From Arthrobacter sp. NIO-1057 (GTDB lineage: Bacteria > Actinomycetota > Actinomycetes > Actinomycetales > Micrococcaceae), in assembly GCF_900094805.1 (NCBI RefSeq), contig NZ_FMAT01000008.1, positions 30,729 to 94,728 of the forward strand: DNA of 64,000 nucleotides. The letters run 5' to 3'. Every line of letters starts with the position of its first letter. Position 1 is the stretch's first letter. The notes beneath the pieces are model-generated. The model was not told where the DNA came from. It made no database searches and saw only the letters and a list, made by a program, of their open reading frames with translations. This document shows positions 18,002-28,036 of this stretch, one piece after another. The translations under genes and the position numbers were made by a program.

Positions 18002-19396
18002 GTGAGCGAAGTAAACCGAACCCCATTGCCAGGCTCCTCTGTAGCCGGCCCGGCCACTGATCCGCAACTAGATTTGTGGCGTGAATTGCCTATTGCCCAG
18101 CAGCCAACGTGGCGCGAGCACAAGGACTATCAGTCTTCCATTAACGAATTGGGTTCGCGTCCGCCACTGGTTTTTGCTGGCGAAGTAGACATCCTGCGTG
18201 AACGCCTCGCCGAGGCTGCCCAGGGTCGCGCTTTCCTCCTGCAGGGTGGCGATTGCGCCGAGACCTTTGCTGATGCAACCGCGGACAAGATTTCCGCACG
18301 CGTACGCACCATTTTGCAGATGGCCGTCGTGCTGACCTACGGTTCCTCGATGCCGGTCATCAAGATGGGCCGCATGGCTGGCCAATTCGCTAAGCCACGT
18401 TCTTCAAATGATGAGACCCGAGATGGCGTTACCCTGCCGGCATTCCGCGGCGACATCGTCAACGGCTACGAATTCACCGAGGAATCGCGCGCCCACGACC
18501 CGAAGCGTATGGTTCAGGCCTACAACACCTCTTCAGCCACGTTGAACTTGATTCGCGCATTCACTCAGGGTGGCTTCGCCGACCTGCGTAGCGTGCATTC
18601 GTGGAACAGCGGATTCATGGCCAACCCAGCCCACTCGGCCTACGAGCAGCTGGCCGGCGAAATCGACTCAGCCATTCGCTTCATGGATGCCTGTGGCGCG
18701 GACTTCGAAGCGCTCAAGCGCACCGAGTTCTTCGCCTCGCACGAGGCATTGCTGTTGGACTACGAGCGTGCGCTGACCCGCACCGACTCGCGGACCGGGT
18801 TGCCTTATGACACCAGCGGCCACTTCTTGTGGATCGGCGAACGTACCCGCCAGCTGGATCATGCACACATCGATTTCCTTTCGCGTGTGCGTAACCCTAT
18901 CGGTGTGAAGCTTGGCCCGACCACGGAAGCCGATGACGCGCTTCGTCTGATCGAAAAGCTTGACCCGAACCGCGAGCCAGGCCGACTGACCTTCATCACC
19001 CGTATGGGTGCGAAGAACATTCGTGAGAAGCTACCAAACCTCGTCGAAAAGGTGACTGCTTCCGGAGCGCAGGTCCTGTGGGTTACCGACCCGATGCACG
19101 GCAACACCGTGACCAGCCAGAACGGCTACAAGACCCGCAACTTCGATGCCGTGATGGACGAAGTCCGTGGCTTCTTCGAGGTCCACGATTCCCTGGGTAC
19201 CTTCCCAGGTGGCCTGCACGTTGAGATGACCGGCGACGACGTCGCCGAATGCTTGGGCGGCGCCGATCCAATCCGTGAGGAAGACTTCGACTCGCTTTAC
19301 GAGTCGGTCTGCGACCCACGACTGAACCACCGCCAATCCTTGGAGATGGCGTTCTTGGTTTCATCGGCTCTGCAGAGCCGTAGCCGCAAGCGCTAA
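18002..19396 (+). CDS. aroG: 3-deoxy-7-phosphoheptulonate synthase, class II
   Basis: The 464-residue enzyme joins phosphoenolpyruvate and erythrose-4-phosphate, the first step of the shikimate pathway. Class II hallmarks include LLQGGDCAETF, PVIKMGRMAGQFAKPRS, GFMANPAHSAYEQ, GVKLGPTT, RMGA, WVTDPMHGNT and GGLHVEMTGDDVAECLGG. The metal-binding Cys, His, Glu and Asp positions all look intact. Length matches Mycobacterium AroG. The start is GTG 18002; its ribosome site is weak. The pknL-like gene follows in the convergent orientation, as aroG and pknL are near each other in Mycobacterium. Confidence 0.95.
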   Translation: MSEVNRTPLPGSSVAGPATDPQLDLWRELPIAQQPTWREHKDYQSSINELGSRPPLVFAGEVDILRERLAEAAQGRAFLLQGGDCAETFADATADKISARVRTILQMAVVLTYGSSMPVIKMGRMAGQFAKPRSSNDETRDGVTLPAFRGDIVNGYEFTEESRAHDPKRMVQAYNTSSATLNLIRAFTQGGFADLRSVHSWNSGFMANPAHSAYEQLAGEIDSAIRFMDACGADFEALKRTEFFASHEALLLDYERALTRTDSRTGLPYDTSGHFLWIGERTRQLDHAHIDFLSRVRNPIGVKLGPTTEADDALRLIEKLDPNREPGRLTFITRMGAKNIREKLPNLVEKVTASGAQVLWVTDPMHGNTVTSQNGYKTRNFDAVMDEVRGFFEVHDSLGTFPGGLHVEMTGDDVAECLGGADPIREEDFDSLYESVCDPRLNHRQSLEMAFLVSSALQSRSRKR

Positions 19397-19408
19397 ACCC
19401 AAAAAACT

Positions 19409-19442
19409 AAGGCTCGATTCCCGCAAGGGAATCGAGCCTTTG
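19409..19442. terminator. Bidirectional terminator aroG/pknL
   Basis: AAGGCTCGATTCCC pairs perfectly with GGGAATCGAGCCTT around GCAA. It has an A-run before and T-run after, so it can end both convergent transcripts. Confidence 0.92.
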
Positions 19443-19451
19443 TCATGCTAG

Positions 19452-21659
19452 CTAGAAAGCGTAGATGGAAATCTCGCTACCGTAAATAGCCTGCTGATTC
19501 AGTGGTGTTTGCATGCGCACGCTCTCGTTCGACCCTCCAAAGACGCTGTGGAGTTTCACCTGGAACCCAGCAGCTTCCAATTGTTCGGTTGCGTCCTGAA
19601 CACTGAGCCCCACAACGGAGGGGATCTGCACATATTCAGGTCCCGAAGAGAGGGCGACTTCGACGGCACTTCCGAATTCGGCGGTACCATCGGCTGGATC
19701 TTGTGCAGCGACCAGTCCCTGCTCTATCTGCGAGGAATGAATTTCAGTACCCAGCTTCAACGACAATCCAGCCTCACGAAGCTTCGCACCAGCCTCTTCT
19801 TGGCTTAATCCGATGACGGAGGGAACCTGTACAGGTGCATGACCTTTGGAGACAGTGAGCTTAACGGTGTTCTTCCTCGGGATCTGCTTCCCAGCCTCAG
19901 GACTAGTACCAATTACGGAACCACTATCGACCGATGAGGAGTACTCCTCGGTTGTGCTGACGTTTTCAAAGCCAGCCTTAGCCAGTGACTTTTTGGCGCT
20001 TTCCACCTTCATACCAGCGGTCTGGGGGACGTCGAAGAGTTCAGGTCCCTGTGAAACCGTCAGCTCAACACCCTGAAATTTCATGATGTTCGCACCTGAA
20101 CTAGGCCGGGAATCAACCACCCTGCCGACTGCGACTTCGTCGTCGTAGACACTGCTAATACGAACTGGGACGCCCTGGCTATCCATTTGCGAGATCGCTC
20201 GTTCTTGGAGCATGCCATTGAGCGAAGGAATACGTACGATCGTTCCGGGCCCGCGACCAAAGAACCAGCCAGCCGAGGCTACCAAGGCCACGATCAAAAC
20301 CCACATCAAGGTGATGACAAGTTTTTGGGTCCCCGTGCGTGGCTTGCGCAAGCGGTGCGTCGGAATTTGCGCTTCCTTGCGCCAACGCTTGTTAGCCTGC
20401 TTTTGAGCTCTCTTCGAGTCACGCGCAGAAAGCGTATTATCATTGTCTTCCGGCTTGTGAGGGGCCAGATCGTCGCGTGAATATGCAGTTGTCGCATTCA
20501 ACATCGCTGGACCAGATGAGTTAGTGTCTCGCGGTAAGGGCATGGTCGCCTGAGTATCACGTAGGTTGAATACCTCCGTTGTATCGTCGGCGGCGATGAC
20601 AGTAGTAGGTGATTCGCTGACGTCTGCTTCGTCGACCTCATAGTCACCTTCACCAGAGGTGGAATTGAGTGCGAGCCATTGCTGCTCTCGTTCAAGCTCG
20701 CGATCGCGTTGCATGGCATCGAGCCGTTGTTGCAAGGTGGTTGGCATTTGGGTGAAGGTTTTGGGAATGAGATCTGCGACCGTCCCCAAAGTTTCGATAC
20801 CAAGATCCAGCTGTTCCTCGGTGAGGGTTGAATGGATCTGGCGAACTTCTGCCAGTAGCAGCGAGGCGTCCTGAGGGCGCTTTTCAGGGTCCTTTTCGGT
20901 ACACCAGCGAACCAGCTCATCTAAGTCTTCTGCGAGACCAGCCACGGCTTGTGAAGGTAAGGGCATGGGCGAATCCAGATGGTGTTTCATCATGGCAGCT
21001 GGATTCGTCTCAGCGTAGGGCAGGGCACCGGTGAGCATTTGATAAATCATGATGCCCAGCGCATAGATATCGCTACGAGAATCAGCTGCCGCACCTGAGA
21101 CAAGTTCCGGTGACACGTGGGACAGCGTTGCCAACAACGTTGCTGACTGCGTGTGTGCGCTGGCAGCCCGGGCCAGACCGAAGTCGGTGAGCTTGATTTC
21201 CCCGCTGTCCGCGACCAGGACGTTGGCTGGTTTCATGTCCCGGTGAATGATGCCTTCGCCATGAGCGGCGCTGAGGCCACGACAAATTTGCTCCAGCACG
21301 CTGAGCATTTGGCGGGGAGTGAATTTCCCTCTTTCGGCGATCACCTGGTCGAGGTTTCGTCCGCGGACATACTCCATGACCAGGTAAACAAGGTTGTCGC
21401 TGACGTTATGATCACGAATTGAGACGACGTTTGGATGGGTAATATTCGCAGCGATGACGGCTTCGGATTCAAAGCGTTCGCGCACCGTGGGTTCGCTAGC
21501 GAAATTGTCGTTCAGGATCTTGACTACGACGGCCCGATGCAATCTTTTGTCCATGCTGCGGTAGATACGGGACATTCCACCAAGTGCTAGGAGATGGTCG
21601 AGCCGGTATCGGCCGTCGAGCGTCTTGCCTAGATGTGGGTCTGTCAGGGCTGAGCTCAT
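19452..21659 (-). CDS. pknL: Ser/Thr protein kinase with PASTA repeats (PknL-like)
   Basis: The 735-residue kinase has an N-terminal catalytic domain (about 16-285) with Gly loop LLALGGMSRIYR, catalytic Lys in AVVVKIL, IIHRDMKPANV and LTDFGLA. The activation segment (about 178-188) is Ser/Thr-rich and ends HVSPE instead of the usual APE. A roughly 140-residue linker leads to one membrane helix (LVITLMWVLIVALVASAGWFF), followed by four PASTA repeats of about 65 residues outside the cell, each with the IPSLNG/VPQTAG/VPSVIG/IPSVVG signature. PASTA repeats sense muropeptides or lipid II. Position next to aroG supports PknL. Confidence 0.88.
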   Translation of the reverse strand: MSSALTDPHLGKTLDGRYRLDHLLALGGMSRIYRSMDKRLHRAVVVKILNDNFASEPTVRERFESEAVIAANITHPNVVSIRDHNVSDNLVYLVMEYVRGRNLDQVIAERGKFTPRQMLSVLEQICRGLSAAHGEGIIHRDMKPANVLVADSGEIKLTDFGLARAASAHTQSATLLATLSHVSPELVSGAAADSRSDIYALGIMIYQMLTGALPYAETNPAAMMKHHLDSPMPLPSQAVAGLAEDLDELVRWCTEKDPEKRPQDASLLLAEVRQIHSTLTEEQLDLGIETLGTVADLIPKTFTQMPTTLQQRLDAMQRDRELEREQQWLALNSTSGEGDYEVDEADVSESPTTVIAADDTTEVFNLRDTQATMPLPRDTNSSGPAMLNATTAYSRDDLAPHKPEDNDNTLSARDSKRAQKQANKRWRKEAQIPTHRLRKPRTGTQKLVITLMWVLIVALVASAGWFFGRGPGTIVRIPSLNGMLQERAISQMDSQGVPVRISSVYDDEVAVGRVVDSRPSSGANIMKFQGVELTVSQGPELFDVPQTAGMKVESAKKSLAKAGFENVSTTEEYSSSVDSGSVIGTSPEAGKQIPRKNTVKLTVSKGHAPVQVPSVIGLSQEEAGAKLREAGLSLKLGTEIHSSQIEQGLVAAQDPADGTAEFGSAVEVALSSGPEYVQIPSVVGLSVQDATEQLEAAGFQVKLHSVFGGSNESVRMQTPLNQQAIYGSEISIYAF

Positions 21660-21781
21660 TTACCGTGTGCACCTGCCTGAATTGTGCGCGCGACGTAGGC
21701 CATAGTCACTAACAGATCCTTTCGAACATGAATACTACTTTTAATCTACCTAGCCGAGCTGGAAAAATGCCGGTTAAAGTC

Positions 21782-21817
21782 GAAATCCGCCAGTGGTGTT
21801 GACCTCTGGCGGATTTC
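21782..21817 (-). terminator. Terminator after whiB1
   Basis: GAAATCCGCCAG and CTGGCGGATTTC form a perfect 12-bp stem with a 12-nt loop, in the 199-nt gap between whiB1 and pknL on the minus strand. The rest of that gap should hold the pknL promoter. Confidence 0.8.
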
Positions 21818-21858
21818 GTTTGACGTCTCGGGTTGCGAGAATTACCTCGAGCGCATAC

Positions 21859-22107
21859 TTATGAAGCGCGACGAGCACGTGCAGCGCGACGCTTTAAAGC
21901 GCGACGCTCATCTTCGCTCATACCGCCCCATACGCCTGCATCTTGGCCGGACTCAATGGCCCACTGCAAGCAAGTCTCAGTTACTTCGCATCGACGGCAA
22001 ACGCTCTTGGCCTCTTCGATCTGCAATAGGGCCGGACCAGTATTTCCCACGGGGAAAAACAGTTCGGGATCCTTTTCCAGACACGCCGCGCGGCTACGCC
22101 AATCCAT
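21859..22107 (-). CDS. whiB1: WhiB-family iron-sulfur transcription factor, WhiB1-like
   Basis: The 82-residue protein has the four cluster-binding cysteines (ACLEKD, then SVCRRCEVTETC), the glycine-rich turn GVWGGMSEDERRALKRR and a basic C-terminal tail for DNA contact. It aligns well with WhiB1 (MDWR start, DPELFFPVGN.GPAL, GVWGGMSEDERRALKRR), an essential [4Fe-4S] regulator that binds the principal sigma factor and is sensitive to NO. A good AAGGAG precedes the ATG. Confidence 0.93.
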   Translation of the reverse strand: MDWRSRAACLEKDPELFFPVGNTGPALLQIEEAKSVCRRCEVTETCLQWAIESGQDAGVWGGMSEDERRALKRRAARARRAS

Positions 22108-22464
22108 GCTTATTGATGCTCCTTGAAATCTGAGAGGGGGTCTGAAGATCCAACATCAGGTAACGGCAAGGTAACTACCAACTAGGAATGAAAATAACTT
22201 CCGATTACCCAGCGGTTACTGATTGGTTCTTCTGATCTTCGGTGAGGACCAATTAGGTACCTCGTTTAACCGACCACATAAGGTTTTCATGTTACGAGGA
22301 AGTAAACAAGAGTCATGATAGCGAAATGTTGCTGAATGCCTGAGTGCTTTCTCACATGGCATTTGGCACTCAATTCCGCTAGTGCCCATTGATGTGGTAT
22401 CCGCTACAGTTGGTGCATTTGTGACAGTTTGAGTTCCGGGCAGACGTCAACGAAGATTGTTTTC
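22108..22464. other. Divergent intergenic region whiB1 / membrane protein
   Basis: About 350 nt without a convincing gene separate two divergent genes. It is AT-richer than its surroundings and should hold both promoters. I see no clear palindrome or structured RNA in it. Confidence 0.5.
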
Positions 22465-22878
22465 GTGAGTCCCCAACAAAGTAATATGCCCCGTCCTATC
22501 AGCGTAGTCATCGTTGCAGCATTAGTAATGCTTGAAGCGCTAGCCGTATTGGGATATGCCATTAGCTACCTAGGTAACCTTTCGAGCGACGGCGTAGTCA
22601 ACGTAGGCGGGCAAATCTTCATGCTGGGGCTGTGCCTGGTGGCAGCTGTATGGCAAGGATCCGTAGCGGTGAATTTCTTCAAAGGCAAGGCATTTACCAG
22701 GGCCCCGATCATCGTGTGGCAGTTGTTCCAAATTATCCTGGCTGTTTCTTTTCTAAGCTCCAATATTGCGATGGTGAAGGTTGGTGCCTTCGCAGCTATC
22801 GCGATTGCCGGGGTGAGCGTGGTTCTACTATTCGCTCCAAAAACCACGGCGTTCCTCGGAGACCGGCCAGCAAGTTAG
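22465..22878 (+). CDS. Small four-helix membrane protein, unknown function
   Basis: From GTG 22465 the product is 137 residues with four hydrophobic segments (VVIVAALVMLEALAVLGYAI, IFMLGLCLVAAVW, IIVWQLFQIILAVSFL, VGAFAAIAIAGVSVVLLFA). This four-helix layout is common among small actinobacterial integral membrane proteins. The start is uncertain: TTG 22429 and ATG 22486 are also in frame and no site is strong. The stop codon overlaps that of the convergent FtsK-type gene. Confidence 0.65.
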   Translation: MSPQQSNMPRPISVVIVAALVMLEALAVLGYAISYLGNLSSDGVVNVGGQIFMLGLCLVAAVWQGSVAVNFFKGKAFTRAPIIVWQLFQIILAVSFLSSNIAMVKVGAFAAIAIAGVSVVLLFAPKTTAFLGDRPAS

Positions 22879-25800
22879 TCGGCTTCAACAAGAGATCCTC
22901 TCGGAATGAGGATCATCCTTGGCTGGCCGTAGCGTGAGATGACGGCTCGCCAGTAGGGAGTATGTCTCTCTTCTGATTCTCGGTGCAATGCTGGCCACTG
23001 CATCGGCTGCATGTCTTGTGAGTGTTCAGACTCAACGACTGCAATTTCTCTGTCATCGATTCCAGCAGCTGAAAGACCGAGCTCGTAGGCCAGTCTGACT
23101 GACGCTGGGGTAAACACGACGGCCTGAATATTTAACGTCCGAAGCCCTTCAAGAGCTGGTGCAAGACGCGTATCGGCGCTGCTGTCCAAATAAATGCAAA
23201 TCAAGCTTGGGCATGCCTCAGGAGCCACATCGAAGTCGTCGAGCGAAGCAAGCAATTCTTCAACACCGTACCTATGAACTGCATTCCACCGTTCGGCTAG
23301 GCACCGTGAGATCGAGAGTCGTACCTTGGGGTCGGGGCAAATCATGATGAACCGAGACTGTCGCGGACGTGCAACGGACCGCCAAGTAAATGGACTGTAC
23401 CCCAGAAGTTCGGATTCTTTCTCTGCTGCGAAGTCGTTCTCAGAGTGGGTAGAAGATCTGCTGTTCCAGTTGCGGTTGCCGCTTTCCTTTGCTTGGGCCG
23501 GAGCCAATTGGAAAACCTGAGGTGGATGATCTGAATTCACGACTACTCCGCGGCCCATCAAGGCAGAGCATGACGGTAATTTGGGCCAGATCATTTTTAG
23601 GGACTCGGTGGCATTGAGCGGAAAATACCATTGCGTGGTGAATAAGCCCGTGGACTTAAGACAGTTCTGATCACGATCGACGGCGCAAACAATGAATGGG
23701 ATCTCAGTTCCACCCAAACGTAATAACAAACCCAGGGCTTCATCAAACCGTTGAAAATGTTGCGGGTGCAAGACCGATTGAAGCTGAGCCAACGAATGGA
23801 CTATGACAATTAGACCGCGGTCTCGTGGCAGAGATTCTAAGAAATCCAAAGCATCCAAAAAGGCATACGTGTCTTCTCCAGTGACAACCTTCAGATTTGA
23901 GTATTGTTCAGGATCGGACACTGGTGACGGCCCGAAACACAAAATTTTCCGGGGCAGTGATGCCAAGAACTTTAGGGTCTTCCGCGCGCCAGCCTCTGGC
24001 AATCCACAAATTAGTAGAGACCGCTTCTGCACGGTATTTATAGTCAAAGGTTCCAGGGTGCCACCGGAGAGATTATCCCGAACGCCACAATAGATGGAAC
24101 CATCATCTATTCCTGGCCAAATTGTTGGATTAGTAATTTCTTCTGGGGATTGCGGAAGCGGTGGTGCAAAACTCGACGAACATTGAAGCGCGGATTTCCA
24201 ACGCGAGGCTAATGATTTTGCTAGATCCTTCAGTGGATCCGACCTGTCGATCCCTGTGCTGGAATCGAAGGTGCTGAATTTGGTCAATGCCATGTTCTTC
24301 CGATTTCGCTCATAAACCGCACCTTCGAGACCTGGCTCAACCGCGAGATGAAATTGAACTTTCTCTGTGGGCCTAGAAGCACTTTTGATAATCGCTAGAC
24401 CTGGTTGGTTCAGCACCGTTGCATCCGTGGATCCGACAAGTTCGACAGATTCACTGGGATCGTTCACGCGCAATGCGATGACGGCATTAATGTTCGCGCG
24501 AGTTTGCCCCGTTAGCGCGCCCGCTGGACGTTGCGTGCTGAGGATTAAATGGATTCCTAACGCTCGGCCTACGGCGGCCAAACGATCGATTCTTTGTGCA
24601 GCGGTCGGAAGGGAATCGATGAAGACTCTAAACTCGTCAACAATAATGACGAGCCGTGGCAAAGGGAACGGCACCGCATCACATTTCTGATACTCGTGAA
24701 GATCGCTGCATCCGGTGTTAGCTAGTATTTCTTCACGTCGGCGTACCTCGTACTCAAGCTGCTCGAGGATTCGTTGAGCAATAGATTCGTCTAAGTCACT
24801 GGCGAAAAGCTGAACGTGAGGAAGAGACTCAAAGACGGATAGGCCAGCACCGCCCTTGAAATCAACGAGGGCAAGGGCCAATTGCTGTGGTGAAAATTGG
24901 TAGGCAAGGTCAGCGACTATGCGACGAAGCGCTTCTGATTTCCCGGATCCCGTGGTGCCACAGATCAACATATGTGGTCCGTCGTCATCTAGATCCAGAG
25001 ATACTTCGTCCCCGGAGTTATTGGCACCGATGGAGACACTCATTCGGTGAGCTGACTGCGGTAAGGCTCGCTGTTTCGGGCGATCTATCGAAGGCACTAA
25101 GTCCAAGAACTGTTGGATGGTTCGATCGAAACGCATCAAACTCAAACGGTGTAATTTCTGGAGGACAAATCGCTGATCGGGAAAAAGGGCAGATTCGGAA
25201 TCCAATACGATCCATTGTTCCGCCGTTTCCGGGAGTGAAGGGCAAAGACTAAATATGAGAGTCTCTGGCAATGAATTGGTGGGCGTAGAGGTCAGATAAA
25301 TCGTTCTAAGTTCCGTCTCCTTCTGTTGCCAAGGGCTTGCCTCCGCTGCTGGTGTAGGGGCTGACGTACTGACATTGGGCAGGAGCAACAAGGACGCCGG
25401 CAAACAATGAATTGTTGGATCAACTATCAGGGAGAGCTTGCCTGACGCGATTAACGGGATGAATCGCACCAACACGTTGGCTACTACTTCACCCATGTTC
25501 GAATCTTGGTTTCCCACCAAATGCCATATACCGGGCACAGGTGGAGCAAATACCGGACTGGGCCAAGGCGCATCCAGCGATCGCCCTTTGAAAAGAGTCC
25601 ATTTTTTCCTCGGAGATTCGGATCCAATGGAGTCAGATAGGTGCGCAGACCAAAGCCCTTCGCCCCACACAACTGGCGGTACAGGGAGCGTGGTAATACC
25701 CAAGGCGGTTGCATCAAGCCCAGCAATAAGGCTTTGCCCTAACGGAGCCGCGTAGTTGGATCGGGCTTGGAGAGCCGATCTCATCTGTTTGCGCATAGCA

Positions 25801-26561
25801 CGTTTCCAGCGTCGGAGTTCTGACACTAATTGGCATGCTGGGGCCAAACCCATCAGGGCAGAGACGCCACTAATGATCAGGAAGAAAATCGTTCCCATCA
25901 GGAAAGCTAGTAATACCCCGGTGAGTATCGGAACGGTGGCAGCCAGGATGAGCATAACCAAGCGACCAATTTCAGGTTTTGCTGGAACATGGACCTCTAA
26001 ATCGTCGGCCGCGATCGCAGCTCTTGGTTCCGACGAGACCGGATCTCCAACGACAAAAAATGTATTGCCGAGTCGAAATTTTGACCCCAAATCAAGGTCT
26101 AGGGTGCTGCAGTTGGTTCCATCGTCACGTGATATGTGATTACCCGGAGTTGCGACGAGTCGCATTTGGCGGGCCGAAACTTCAATCGTTGCGTGGCACC
26201 GTGAGATTTGTGGGTCTTCCAGCCACAGGGGCGAGTGTCTACCTATCGTGTGTTCGCCATGAGTAAGAGAAATCCATGCTCCAGAATCTGGTCCTTGAAG
26301 TACAAAGAGTTTCAGCGCACTTGAATTGATGGCGGAATCTGGATGTATCTGAGGAATATCACTGAGGACTATTTTTTGGCCCGACGCCACAGTACCGACC
26401 TGCTTTAGAACCTCGTGTCCCGCATACCAACGCAAGCCAGGAAATGCGGTCTCAAGAATCGATGACAGTTTGTCGCCTGTCATTTTTCCTGTCGAGACCA
26501 CCTCAAATTGACGTGGATGCTGAAACTTTTGGGAGATCAAGAGTAATTCGTAGCGTGCCAT
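22875..26561 (-). CDS. FHA-FtsK/SpoIIIE ATPase, EssC/EccC-like
   Basis: The 1228-residue protein has an FHA domain (IGRHSPLWLEDPQISRCHATIEV near residue 110), two membrane helices near 200-245 (LVMLILAATVPILTGVLLAF), then FtsK-type ATPase modules. The first has intact Walker A GTTGSGKSE and Walker B LVIIVDEF plus LILSTQRPAG. The second (LLICGLPEAGARKT) lacks the GK[ST] lysine context and looks degenerate, and a third C-terminal fold has no Walker motif. This architecture matches type VII secretion EssC-type motors, but no WXG100 substrate, EccB/EccD or YukD gene is visible. It is divergent from the Tad pilus operon. ATG 26561 has AGGA 7 nt upstream. Confidence 0.85.
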   Translation of the reverse strand: MARYELLLISQKFQHPRQFEVVSTGKMTGDKLSSILETAFPGLRWYAGHEVLKQVGTVASGQKIVLSDIPQIHPDSAINSSALKLFVLQGPDSGAWISLTHGEHTIGRHSPLWLEDPQISRCHATIEVSARQMRLVATPGNHISRDDGTNCSTLDLDLGSKFRLGNTFFVVGDPVSSEPRAAIAADDLEVHVPAKPEIGRLVMLILAATVPILTGVLLAFLMGTIFFLIISGVSALMGLAPACQLVSELRRWKRAMRKQMRSALQARSNYAAPLGQSLIAGLDATALGITTLPVPPVVWGEGLWSAHLSDSIGSESPRKKWTLFKGRSLDAPWPSPVFAPPVPGIWHLVGNQDSNMGEVVANVLVRFIPLIASGKLSLIVDPTIHCLPASLLLLPNVSTSAPTPAAEASPWQQKETELRTIYLTSTPTNSLPETLIFSLCPSLPETAEQWIVLDSESALFPDQRFVLQKLHRLSLMRFDRTIQQFLDLVPSIDRPKQRALPQSAHRMSVSIGANNSGDEVSLDLDDDGPHMLICGTTGSGKSEALRRIVADLAYQFSPQQLALALVDFKGGAGLSVFESLPHVQLFASDLDESIAQRILEQLEYEVRRREEILANTGCSDLHEYQKCDAVPFPLPRLVIIVDEFRVFIDSLPTAAQRIDRLAAVGRALGIHLILSTQRPAGALTGQTRANINAVIALRVNDPSESVELVGSTDATVLNQPGLAIIKSASRPTEKVQFHLAVEPGLEGAVYERNRKNMALTKFSTFDSSTGIDRSDPLKDLAKSLASRWKSALQCSSSFAPPLPQSPEEITNPTIWPGIDDGSIYCGVRDNLSGGTLEPLTINTVQKRSLLICGLPEAGARKTLKFLASLPRKILCFGPSPVSDPEQYSNLKVVTGEDTYAFLDALDFLESLPRDRGLIVIVHSLAQLQSVLHPQHFQRFDEALGLLLRLGGTEIPFIVCAVDRDQNCLKSTGLFTTQWYFPLNATESLKMIWPKLPSCSALMGRGVVVNSDHPPQVFQLAPAQAKESGNRNWNSRSSTHSENDFAAEKESELLGYSPFTWRSVARPRQSRFIMICPDPKVRLSISRCLAERWNAVHRYGVEELLASLDDFDVAPEACPSLICIYLDSSADTRLAPALEGLRTLNIQAVVFTPASVRLAYELGLSAAGIDDREIAVVESEHSQDMQPMQWPALHRESEERHTPYWRAVISRYGQPRMILIPRGSLVEAD

Positions 26562-26768
26562 GAAGAGTCCTGAACATGTGTGACGAACCATGAGGTACTA
26601 ATCAAAGCGCGCTAGTCCACCTGCTCGCATAACTAAAAGACGGCCTGTGGAGAATCTGTTTCCGTTTATCCACAAAAATAAAACCTCTTGAAAGGGAAGC
26701 GAAGTGCCTATAGCATCCCTAGTCATACGAGTAAGAAAGCTGCACCGACGAAGCGCTCGCCGATGGTC

Positions 26769-26780
26769 CCCGAATTCGGG
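26769..26780. promoter_or_regulatory. Palindrome in the FtsK-like / tadA divergent promoter
   Basis: CCCGAATTCGGG is a perfect 12-bp palindrome 23 nt before the tadA ribosome site, in the roughly 250-nt divergent intergenic region. It could be an operator or a short hairpin. No regulator is apparent. Confidence 0.3.
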
Positions 26781-26813
26781 ATTCTTTGTTAAGAAAAGCA
26801 ACAGGAGTGAGTT

Positions 26814-28034
26814 GTGCAGGCGCTGGCCATCGTTGAGGACGAAGTTCGTGAATTGGTGAGAAGGCGTGGACTAGATCCAGCTAAACAGCCCACCATGATC
26901 AAGTCCTTGATTGAAGAAGTAATCAAAGATTACGATGAGCGAGCACTTCTGGGTGCAGTCCCGTCGCTGGGATCTCTCGACGCTGCACGACAGACAATTT
27001 TTGATAATGTCGCCGGTTTCGGTGCGCTTCAACCGCTTCTTGACGATCCCACTGTTGAAGAAATTTGGATAAACGCGCCACATCAAGTTTTTTGCGCCAG
27101 AGGTGGCCAAAGCCAACTCACCCACATCCGTATGGAATCCTCAGAGATCGCTGCTTTGGTCGAACGGATGTTGAAGTCTTCTGGGCGGCGTCTAGATCTG
27201 TCTCAACCATTTGTCGATTGCCAACTTCCAGACGGCTCTCGATTACACGTCGTCATCCCCGACATCACTCATGAACACTGGGCCGTGAACATCCGAAAGT
27301 TCATTGCTCGCGCAGGCAAGCTAGAAGACCTAGTAGATCTTGACTCATTGAGCAGACCAGCCGCGTTGTACTTGTCGATGGCGATTAACGCGGGCTTGAA
27401 CGTGATCGTTACGGGTCCAACCCAAGCTGGAAAAACGACCATGCTTAATTGCTTGGCATCTTCAATTGGACCGCGTGAGCGGGTCATTAGCATTGAAGAA
27501 ATTTTCGAACTTAACCTCGCCCTTCGTGACGTGGTGGCTATGCAAACACGGCTGGCCAACTTAGAAGGAACTGGCGAAATTACAATGCGCCGATTGGTCA
27601 AAGAGGCATTACGTATGAGGCCTGATCGGATCATTGTGGGAGAGGTCCGAGAAGCTGAGTCTTTAGACATGCTCATCGCCCTGAACTCGGGCATTTCAGG
27701 ACTTTGTACGCTCCACGCAAATTCGGCGAGGGACGCAATAACCAAAATATGCACACTCCCATTGTTGGCAGGGCCGAATATAACCAGCGACTTTACAATC
27801 AAGACAGTAGCTGCCTGTATTGATCTGGTCGTTCACTGTGTGCGTAGCCCCGGCGGCCATCGGTACGTCAACGAAATACTCAGCATTCGCAACCGTGTAG
27901 AGGCCGGACAAATTGAGTCCTCGACGTTGTTCGAACGACGGGATGGCGCTCTCTGTACTGCACCAGGCGCGGATTGGGAACATGAGAAATTTGATCTTGC
28001 GGGTATCAATATTGCTGAGCTGATGGCGGTATAG
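26814..28034 (+). CDS. tadA: TadA/CpaF-type secretion ATPase
   Basis: The 406-residue hexameric ATPase powers Tad (Flp) pilus assembly. It has an N-terminal helical domain, Walker A GPTQAGKTT near residue 203, an Asp-box-like ISIEEIFEL and the Walker B region RMRPDRIIVGEVREAESLDML with LHANSARD. The GTG start has AGGAG 6 nt upstream. tadB follows after 2 nt. No TadZ/CpaE or prepilin peptidase gene is seen in the window. The gene is intact on the left of the integrated element. Confidence 0.93.
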   Translation: MQALAIVEDEVRELVRRRGLDPAKQPTMIKSLIEEVIKDYDERALLGAVPSLGSLDAARQTIFDNVAGFGALQPLLDDPTVEEIWINAPHQVFCARGGQSQLTHIRMESSEIAALVERMLKSSGRRLDLSQPFVDCQLPDGSRLHVVIPDITHEHWAVNIRKFIARAGKLEDLVDLDSLSRPAALYLSMAINAGLNVIVTGPTQAGKTTMLNCLASSIGPRERVISIEEIFELNLALRDVVAMQTRLANLEGTGEITMRRLVKEALRMRPDRIIVGEVREAESLDMLIALNSGISGLCTLHANSARDAITKICTLPLLAGPNITSDFTIKTVAACIDLVVHCVRSPGGHRYVNEILSIRNRVEAGQIESSTLFERRDGALCTAPGADWEHEKFDLAGINIAELMAV

Positions 28035-28036
28035 CC

